Of a DNA stretch of 6,582 bases, positions 1-5,094 are shown piece after piece. Position 1 is the stretch's first letter. Every line of letters starts with the position of its first letter. Source of the stretch: Bacteroidota bacterium (GTDB lineage: Bacteria; Bacteroidota; Rhodothermia; Rhodothermales; UBA10348); NCBI GenBank assembly GCA_018623785.1, contig JAAZVD010000089.1, forward strand, positions 1 through 6,582, in the 5' to 3' direction. Under the pieces are notes generated by a model that was not told the origin of the DNA, made no database searches, and saw nothing but the letters and a program-made list of their open reading frames with translations. A program made the translations under genes and the position numbers.

Positions 1-1029
1 ACACCCTCCGGACCGGTCGCCATGCTGGGGGAGGCCGTCGTCGGTGACTGGACAGACGAGGAGGTGATGCGCGCTTTCATCAAGGGTTGCGACGTTGTGA
101 CCGTAGAAAGCGAATGGGCCCCGGCAGAGATCGCGGAAACGGTCAGCAATGGCAGCGTCGCCGTATGGCCCTCCTCGCAAACGCTATTCACCATCCGACA
201 TAAAGGACGGCAAAAGGATGCCATCCGGGATGCTGGCATTCCCATTGGAGACTACCTCGCCTGTGTATCCTTGGAGGATGCGCGAGCCGCGCTGACAGTA
301 TTTGGCGGTAAGGCCGTTGCAAAGAAATACGAGGGTTCCTACGATGGCTATGGCAATGCCACGGTTACCTCTGTGGCTGAACTTGAGAGTGCCTGGGAAG
401 ATTTATCAGCAGAGGATGGCCTGTTGATGGAAGCCTTCGTGCCATTCGTGCGGGAACTGGCCGTCATGGTTGCACGCAGACCCGGCGGTGAGTCGGTCGT
501 TTACCCCGTGGTGGAAACCGAACAGAAGGACCATCGATGTCATGCCGTCACAGCTCCTGCCCGCGTGCGGCCCGAAACGGCTGAAGCTGCGCGTAAGGCA
601 GCCGTAGAAGCAGCCTCGGCTGTAAACCTTGTCGGCATGCTGGGGGTGGAGTTCTTCGAACTCGAGGATGGCAGCATCCTTCTCAACGAGCTGGCACCAC
701 GGCCCCACAACACCGGACATTACACCATCGAGGCCTGCTACGCTTCCCAGTTCGAAAACCATGCCCGTTCGATCCTGGATCTACCGTTGGGAAGCCCCGA
801 CATGCGCATGCCTGCGGCCGTGATGATCAATATACTCGGGCACCGTGCCGGCTCCGTTCGTACAGATGGATACGCTGATGCGCTCTCCCATGAACGCGCT
901 GGTATCCACCTCTACGGCAAAGCCGAAGCCCGCCCCAAACGCAAAATGGGGCACGTAACCGTTACCGGATCGGATCCAGATATCCTGCGTGCGGAAGCGG
1001 AGGCAGCAGCCAGCGCCATCCAGTTGTAG
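1..1029 (+). CDS. purK: N5-carboxyaminoimidazole ribonucleotide synthase PurK (5'-truncated by window edge)
   Basis: PurK is a cytosolic ATP-grasp enzyme of de novo purine synthesis. It joins AIR and bicarbonate with ATP hydrolysis to give N5-CAIR. The frame is open from base 1, reading T-P-S-G-P-V-A before the first ATG at 22, so that Met is internal. The missing part is the N-terminal nucleotide-like fold with its Gly-rich motif, about 30-40 residues judged from usual PurK length (355-390). Seen, numbered from the Met at 22: E29 and E31 in VTVESEW; the ATP-grasp glycine loop GSYDGYGN (105-112); the [11 protein letters not shown] strand (142-152); the strongly PurK-like [14 protein letters not shown] (222-235) with SQFENH just after; and the C-terminal [16 protein letters not shown] (296-311). 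The glycine loop is usually GGYDG(K/R)G(Q/N), so S106 and Y110 are departures. The next gene, purE, uses its product. The purK-purE order is, from general knowledge, usual in Bacteroidota and opposite to the purEK of E. coli and B. subtilis. Identification is secure. Confidence 0.97.
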   Translation, partial: TPSGPVAMLGEAVVGDWTDEEVMRAFIKGCDVVTVESEWAPAEIAETVSNGSVAVWPSSQTLFTIRHKGRQKDAIRDAGIPIGDYLACVSLEDARAALTVFGGKAVAKKYEGSYDGYGNATVTSVAELESAWEDLSAEDGLLMEAFVPFVRELAVMVARRPGGESVVYPVVETEQKDHRCHAVTAPARVRPETAEAARKAAVEAASAVNLVGMLGVEFFELEDGSILLNELAPRPHNTGHYTIEACYASQFENHARSILDLPLGSPDMRMPAAVMINILGHRAGSVRTDGYADALSHERAGIHLYGKAEARPKRKMGHVTVTGSDPDILRAEAEAAASAIQL

Positions 1030-1058
1030 TCCCTTCTCTTCATCAGAAACAACCGATC

Positions 1059-1592
1059 ATGTCACCACAGGACGCCCCCCCTTCAAACGCTCCCCTTGTC
1101 GGCATTGCCATGGGCAGCCAGTCCGACTGGCCTGTCATGGAAGCCGCAGCCGATATACTGGCCGAGTTCGGAGTGGCTTTTGAGACCAGGGTCCTGAGTG
1201 CCCATCGTACCCCGCAAGCCATGACATCCTATGCCGAGGAGGCTGCCGGTCGTGGGATCAAGGTCATTATCGCGGGAGCTGGCGGCGCGGCCCACCTCCC
1301 GGGCATGATAGCAGCGTCGACAACCCTGCCTGTGATCGGCGTACCCGTACCAACACGCCATCTGAAAGGCCTGGATTCACTGCTGTCTATTGTGCAGATG
1401 CCCGGTGGTGTACCCGTAGCCACCGTGGCAATCGGTGGCGCCAAGAATGCCGGACTCCTGGCCGTACAGATTATTGCTCTGCATGACCTGGCGCTACAGG
1501 CATCCCTTACGACGTACAAATCGACCCTGAAGGGTTTGGTCGATGACATGGACCAAACCGTCTCTGAGTGGGGAGCTGACAAACGCTTCTGA
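1059..1592 (+). CDS. purE: N5-carboxyaminoimidazole ribonucleotide mutase PurE, class I
   Basis: PurE class I moves the carboxylate of N5-CAIR to C4 of the ring, giving CAIR, the step right after PurK. The 177-residue product is close to the usual 160-175 for the family and appears complete, with a short Pro-rich N-terminal extension. Signature motifs are all present: GSQSDW (19-24), SAHRTP (47-52), [11 protein letters not shown] (73-83), and [22 protein letters not shown] (105-126) followed by AKNAGLLA. S20, D23 and H49 correspond, with an offset of four, to the active-site Ser16, Asp19 and His45 of E. coli PurE. The [14 protein letters not shown] segment and the neighbouring purK indicate the mutase (class I) rather than the CO2-using AIR carboxylase (class II). 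It starts 29 nt after purK on the same strand, so co-transcription is likely. The ATG at 1059 has no Shine-Dalgarno sequence; the leader is pyrimidine-rich then A-rich (AGAAACAA), as is common in Bacteroidota. Confidence 0.97.
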   Translation: MSPQDAPPSNAPLVGIAMGSQSDWPVMEAAADILAEFGVAFETRVLSAHRTPQAMTSYAEEAAGRGIKVIIAGAGGAAHLPGMIAASTTLPVIGVPVPTRHLKGLDSLLSIVQMPGGVPVATVAIGGAKNAGLLAVQIIALHDLALQASLTTYKSTLKGLVDDMDQTVSEWGADKRF

Positions 1593-1609
1593 GCCGGCCC
1601 GGCAGCGCC

Positions 1610-1638
1610 CGTTCGGAGCAGACCCGACGTTCCGAACG
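1610..1638. terminator. Inverted repeat between convergent genes, possible bidirectional terminator
   Basis: CGTTCGGA (1610-1617) is perfectly complementary to TCCGAACG (1631-1638). One G-U and one further G-C pair can extend the stem to 10 bp, leaving a 9-nt loop. It sits 17 nt after the purE stop and about 40 nt beyond the stop of the opposing GWxTD gene, which is where a shared terminator would be expected. No T-run follows the stem in either direction, so it is not a canonical intrinsic terminator. It could instead only protect the 3' end of the mRNA, or be chance. Confidence 0.35.
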
Positions 1639-1679
1639 AGGCCGCACCCGTACTATGTCAGTATTCTTTCGACTGCGCC

Positions 1680-4121
1680 CTATTCCAGAAAAAGGTCCTT
1701 GGTCATATCCACATCCCGACCCGTTATCTGGTCAGTAATGGTAACCCTCAACGTGTAAAGGCCGGTTTCCAGGTTTTCAGCATCCAGGATGAGATACTGC
1801 CCGTCTTCAGTGGACTCGACACTGATGGGGACACCGGTGGAGACTCCACGCCCTCCCCCGCCGAACAGATTCCGGATAGCTCTGCCGACACCACTGCCAC
1901 TCTCTCGCGGGGTCAGCTCAGCCGCAACTTCGTAACGGGAAACCCCTTCACTGTCAGGCGTCAGATTATAGACCTCGAAATAGATGTAGATGGGCTGATC
2001 GGTGCCGTATACCGTCCAAGGCGCCGGCTGGATAGATAATCCTTTCCGGAGAATGTCCGATCCAACGACAGGCTTCCCATCAAAACTCTCCTCAATCCGG
2101 TACGAAAGAAGAATATCGGACATGGACAAGCCATCCCCCGTGAAGTCATGGACGTCTACCTTGCGACGCTGCACGGCTACTGTGCCGCCACCGGCTGTCT
2201 CGAATTCGACGGATACTTCATGCTCTCCCGGGGGCGTACTCATCTGCTCCGTATCCACCCAGAGGTTGGATTCATCGAAGCGAACGATCTGGGATGTGGG
2301 CAAGCCGTAAATCGTGCGGCGGCGTTCCACGAGGATATCCCTGTTTTCAGCAACTACAAAGGTACCGGCATTCGCCGTGATGTTGATGTATTCGTCATCA
2401 GGATTGTACGCATCCGTAATCGGGATAGCATAGTTCACGTACAGATCCGTTGTGCCATTGGCCCCTTTGAAGGCTGCTACGGCATAGGGCAACTCAATCT
2501 GACGACCCGGGGCCTCGTATTCGTACCTCTCTGGTGTTTCCCTGATGGTCTCTTCGGCCTTGATGATGTAGTCATTGATATAGGGTACGGCACCATCGGA
2601 TATATCTGACGCCGGGGGGCTATACAGCCTGAATTCGCCGTTCCGGAATGGATCCTCAAAAACAAACTTGAATGCCCCGTAGTCCCAAATATTATAGGTA
2701 TTTGCCTCTTCAAACATGTCCCATCCAGAACCAAAGCGACCTACGTTCAGCGCTACACCTACGTTTCCATCTATGTCCTCGAGTGAGTTCCCCCGGTCAG
2801 GCGTTCCCATCATCACCCCACTTCCCGAGCGTGGGATGACAATGACATCCCCCTGAGGTATTCCGTATCGAACCAGGATATTCCCCCGCTCCGTGTTCCA
2901 TCCCTTGATGTCCAACTGAGCTGAACCGTAAAGCAGATCCGCGTACGTAAGCCGAGCATAATGCTCCATTTTGCGCTCGTTGTAAGAGGTCAAATAGCGC
3001 GGGTCCTTGGACATCCAGAATCGGGACGTGTAGCCGGCCTCATCCGCCCTGTAAGCTTCCAGCTCGTCTTTGGGGAGGATATTCTCTATGTGGTTGTAGG
3101 CATAGGCCGACTCCTCATCCATGAACCGAAACGCCGTTTCAAACGACTTGGAAGCCGCTTCCATGTTACCGGCATGGTAGTGGGCATACCCCAGATACGT
3201 CCACAATTCGGGGTCCTCCGGGAAGAAGATGTACATCTGTGCAAGCATGTTCAAGGCTTCGCCGTACTCCCCCTTCAACGCATAAATCTCCATCAGGTGG
3301 TCATACACAGACCGCTGACGAGGGTCTGCTTCCAGTGCCGTATTCAAGTGCATGATAGCTCGATCGTATGCCACTTGAGCCCGTCCAGACAAGTCAAGGA
3401 CCGGTACACCTTGATCCTTGAGGGCGTCCACATCGAACTCGTCCGCCATGAAAACCTGGTTCGGATTCCAGGTCGGACCCGCCTGCATTAGCGTCTGGGG
3501 AATATCGGACTCTGTAATGCCTCCGTTGGCCTGATCAAAAAGGTTGGCCTGATCCACCAGATATCCCGCCATAGGGTCGTATTCCGTGCGAGCCCGGTAC
3601 TCCCCCCTCAGAAAGTCGAGCGTCGGGTACATCAATGCGTTTCGATACCGCCAGAAATCCCGGATGTAGGCGTCACCGAGTTCTTCGTTGGCAAACGAAT
3701 TAGTGCTGTCTCTCTCGAGTATGTCAATGGCTAAACGACGCCGACGGGCCTCACGGGACTGATCGATAATGAACAATTGGGAATCAGCTCGGAGTTGCTG
3801 TAGCAAAGCAACCATGTACTGAACGTTGCCAGGATCGATTTCCAACGCCGACTCCAGACGATTCCCGGCCTCTCTGACATCACGCAGATCTGTTTCCCAG
3901 TAAAGGCGCGCCAGCAGAAAATGAGCCTCTGCATTGCGCGGATCATCTTTCAACGCCTGGTTGAAGTGCGAAACAGCTGAGGCATACTCGCCGGCACGAA
4001 ACGCCAGAATACCCTCTGTCATGGAGTCGCTATCCTGGGCAGACAGCGGCATGGCACCCACCAAACATACCAGTATAAGGGTGACCATCCTGGACCAACG
4101 AGAAAGATGATATGCTTTCAT
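1680..4121 (-). CDS. Exported TPR and GWxTD domain-containing protein
   Basis: A protein of 813 residues whose biochemical role is unknown; GWxTD proteins are known as a family mainly from Bacteroidota and related phyla. From the ATG at 4121: residues 1-29 form a Sec signal peptide (basic H-L-S-R-W-S-R, then a hydrophobic run ending P-L-S-A-Q). Residues about 34-100 hold two TPR-like units (for example FRAGEYASAVSHFNQALKDDP), and about 248-336 hold more (ALKGEYGEALNMLAQMY, YAHYHAGNMEAASKSFETAF). The GWxTD region follows: FWMSKDP (368-374), then GWNTE (407-411) with RGNILVRYGIPQG, then IWDYGAFKFVFEDP (478-491) and FRLYS. The C-terminal half is β-rich and contains SMSDILLSY, YIYFEVYNL, a Gly-rich loop (FGGGGRG, 753-759) and GLYTLRVTITDQITG near the end, as in other GWxTD proteins. 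The motif has Glu where the name-giving Asp is expected. A GTG at 4148 would add nine residues, but the ATG gives a more normal signal peptide; neither has a Shine-Dalgarno sequence. It is the last gene of the set, 65 nt after the lipoprotein gene. The exported location follows from the signal peptide; TPRs suggest protein-protein contacts. Confidence 0.88.
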   Translation of the reverse strand: MKAYHLSRWSRMVTLILVCLVGAMPLSAQDSDSMTEGILAFRAGEYASAVSHFNQALKDDPRNAEAHFLLARLYWETDLRDVREAGNRLESALEIDPGNVQYMVALLQQLRADSQLFIIDQSREARRRRLAIDILERDSTNSFANEELGDAYIRDFWRYRNALMYPTLDFLRGEYRARTEYDPMAGYLVDQANLFDQANGGITESDIPQTLMQAGPTWNPNQVFMADEFDVDALKDQGVPVLDLSGRAQVAYDRAIMHLNTALEADPRQRSVYDHLMEIYALKGEYGEALNMLAQMYIFFPEDPELWTYLGYAHYHAGNMEAASKSFETAFRFMDEESAYAYNHIENILPKDELEAYRADEAGYTSRFWMSKDPRYLTSYNERKMEHYARLTYADLLYGSAQLDIKGWNTERGNILVRYGIPQGDVIVIPRSGSGVMMGTPDRGNSLEDIDGNVGVALNVGRFGSGWDMFEEANTYNIWDYGAFKFVFEDPFRNGEFRLYSPPASDISDGAVPYINDYIIKAEETIRETPERYEYEAPGRQIELPYAVAAFKGANGTTDLYVNYAIPITDAYNPDDEYINITANAGTFVVAENRDILVERRRTIYGLPTSQIVRFDESNLWVDTEQMSTPPGEHEVSVEFETAGGGTVAVQRRKVDVHDFTGDGLSMSDILLSYRIEESFDGKPVVGSDILRKGLSIQPAPWTVYGTDQPIYIYFEVYNLTPDSEGVSRYEVAAELTPRESGSGVGRAIRNLFGGGGRGVSTGVPISVESTEDGQYLILDAENLETGLYTLRVTITDQITGRDVDMTKDLFLE

Positions 4122-4158
4122 AACTGTTGTTTGCAGTAATGTCTTCACGGTGAGATTG

Positions 4159-4172
4159 CGGGCGGGTGCCCG
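4159..4172 (-). other. Small GC-rich intercistronic hairpin
   Basis: On the - strand, CGGGC-ACCC-GCCCG forms a 5-bp all-GC stem with a 4-nt loop in the 65-nt gap between the lipoprotein stop (4187) and the GWxTD start (4121). No T-run follows, so it is unlikely to be a strong terminator. It could lower or process expression of the downstream gene, but a stem this short may be chance in GC-rich DNA. Confidence 0.2.
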
Positions 4173-4186
4173 GAATGAATGAGCGG

Positions 4187-5092
4187 TCAGTCTACCGAAA
4201 ACCCGGCATTTCGTGCCGCATTCCGGTCAAGTTTCAGATTAAATCGGTCAAAGTATCCCCCGCCAACAAAGCCGAAGCCGTTCTGGACGTTGGAGAAGGT
4301 GCCCGGTTGTACGAGCAATTCAGGGTCAAACACGCCGACGGCACTGACCCAGTCGTCCGAGGTAACAAATGCACGCACCTCGATGTTGTCCAGAAAAACA
4401 GGGGTCTCGCCGGGACGAATCTGCAATGCGGAAAACACCGCGGCAATATCCGCCGACGGTATGATAGAAACGCGCCAAGTACCATTGCTGTTCTGCTCAA
4501 CACGACCGCTCTGAATATCTACCCGAACGGTTGTTGTGTCGCTTCCATCGGGAAACGGCACGCGGACGAAATAGCTCGCTTCGGCCTGAATGACCCGGGG
4601 GACATTCGACCAAGTCAAGTTCACGATGACAGAGCTGCGCGCCGAAAAGATGGTATCGACCTCGACTACCCCATCGGGTGGCGTGTACACCTCTACTGTT
4701 GTAGCCTGGCCATCTGAGCGGGTTGCCGACAAGGCATACGTGGTCCCGTGGTCGGCCATGAAATCAGCATAGAACACATGTCCGATGGACCGATCGTCAT
4801 AGGTAAGGATGGAATCTCGCCAGATAACCTCCTCCCCGCTGCGGCGATTGAGGGTGCGCACAACGGCATCAAGTGGCTCTGCCCGAGTATTTTCCAGAAT
4901 GCCATCAATGGAAAACACCCTCACGGCCTGTCGCTGTGACGAAGGGTCGAGGTAACCGTACAGGGAAAAGACCTCCGGGGTGTCAAGGACGGGATCCACA
5001 GCCTCCTCGCAACCGGTGCCAACCAAGAGAAGCACGGCTAAAAGCACAGATACCATCCATGTGCATGCGACATGTGACACGGTGTCAGACAT
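4187..5092 (-). CDS. DUF4249-like outer-membrane lipoprotein, partner of the adjacent TonB-dependent receptor
   Basis: A complete 301-residue protein that starts with a lipoprotein signal: a hydrophobic stretch at 12-24 and a lipobox-like V-G-T-G-C with the acylated Cys at 28. The lipobox is loose (Gly at -3) and the n-region has no Lys or Arg, only His7. Cys28 is followed by acidic residues (EEAVD), which recalls the acidic surface-export signals described for Bacteroidota lipoproteins. The rest looks β-rich. Three things point to DUF4249: the length (family roughly 270-400), the opening CEE...LYGYLDPSSQRQAVRV (a β-strand domain after the Cys), and the closing FSNVQNGFGFVGGGYFDRF near 266-284, resembling the family's C-terminal NV-NGFG-FGA pattern. 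DUF4249 genes are typically found directly after TonB-dependent receptor genes, as here. Its ATG shares one base with the receptor stop (TGATG), so translation is probably coupled. Ligand and exact function are unknown. The family call rests on context and motif resemblance, not on a search; the lipoprotein nature is firmer. Confidence 0.72.
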   Translation of the reverse strand: MSDTVSHVACTWMVSVLLAVLLLVGTGCEEAVDPVLDTPEVFSLYGYLDPSSQRQAVRVFSIDGILENTRAEPLDAVVRTLNRRSGEEVIWRDSILTYDDRSIGHVFYADFMADHGTTYALSATRSDGQATTVEVYTPPDGVVEVDTIFSARSSVIVNLTWSNVPRVIQAEASYFVRVPFPDGSDTTTVRVDIQSGRVEQNSNGTWRVSIIPSADIAAVFSALQIRPGETPVFLDNIEVRAFVTSDDWVSAVGVFDPELLVQPGTFSNVQNGFGFVGGGYFDRFNLKLDRNAARNAGFSVD

Positions 5093-5094
5093 CA
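5090..5094 (-). promoter_or_regulatory. TGATG stop-start overlap (translational coupling)
   Basis: On the - strand the receptor's TGA (5094-5092) and the lipoprotein's ATG (5092-5090) share the A at 5092. No Shine-Dalgarno sequence precedes this ATG (the leader reads GAAACTGGAATACGACTG). Re-initiation by ribosomes ending the receptor is the simplest way to translate it, which would tie the two proteins' levels together. The overlap is seen; coupling is inferred. Confidence 0.7.

Noticed and set aside
22..24. ATG taken as the purK start
   Set aside because: The frame is open back to base 1 and the conserved PurK N-terminal nucleotide-binding motif is missing, so this Met is internal and the gene is cut by the window edge.
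1059..1592. PurE as a class II AIR carboxylase
   Set aside because: The [14 protein letters not shown] segment and the adjacent purK both point to class I N5-CAIR mutase.
1593..1603. GCCGGCCCGGC palindrome right after the purE stop as a terminator stem
   Set aside because: The only foldable form is a 4-bp stem with a 3-nt loop and no T-run; too short to support.
2961..3491. + strand open frame (176 codons) opposite the TPR part of the GWxTD gene
   Set aside because: Antisense to clear TPR coding sequence; His/Arg/Val-rich composition is typical of reverse-frame translation.
4166..4717. + strand open frame (183 codons) opposite the lipoprotein gene
   Set aside because: Lies almost wholly antisense to a gene with a lipoprotein signal and family-like C-terminus; no recognisable motif.
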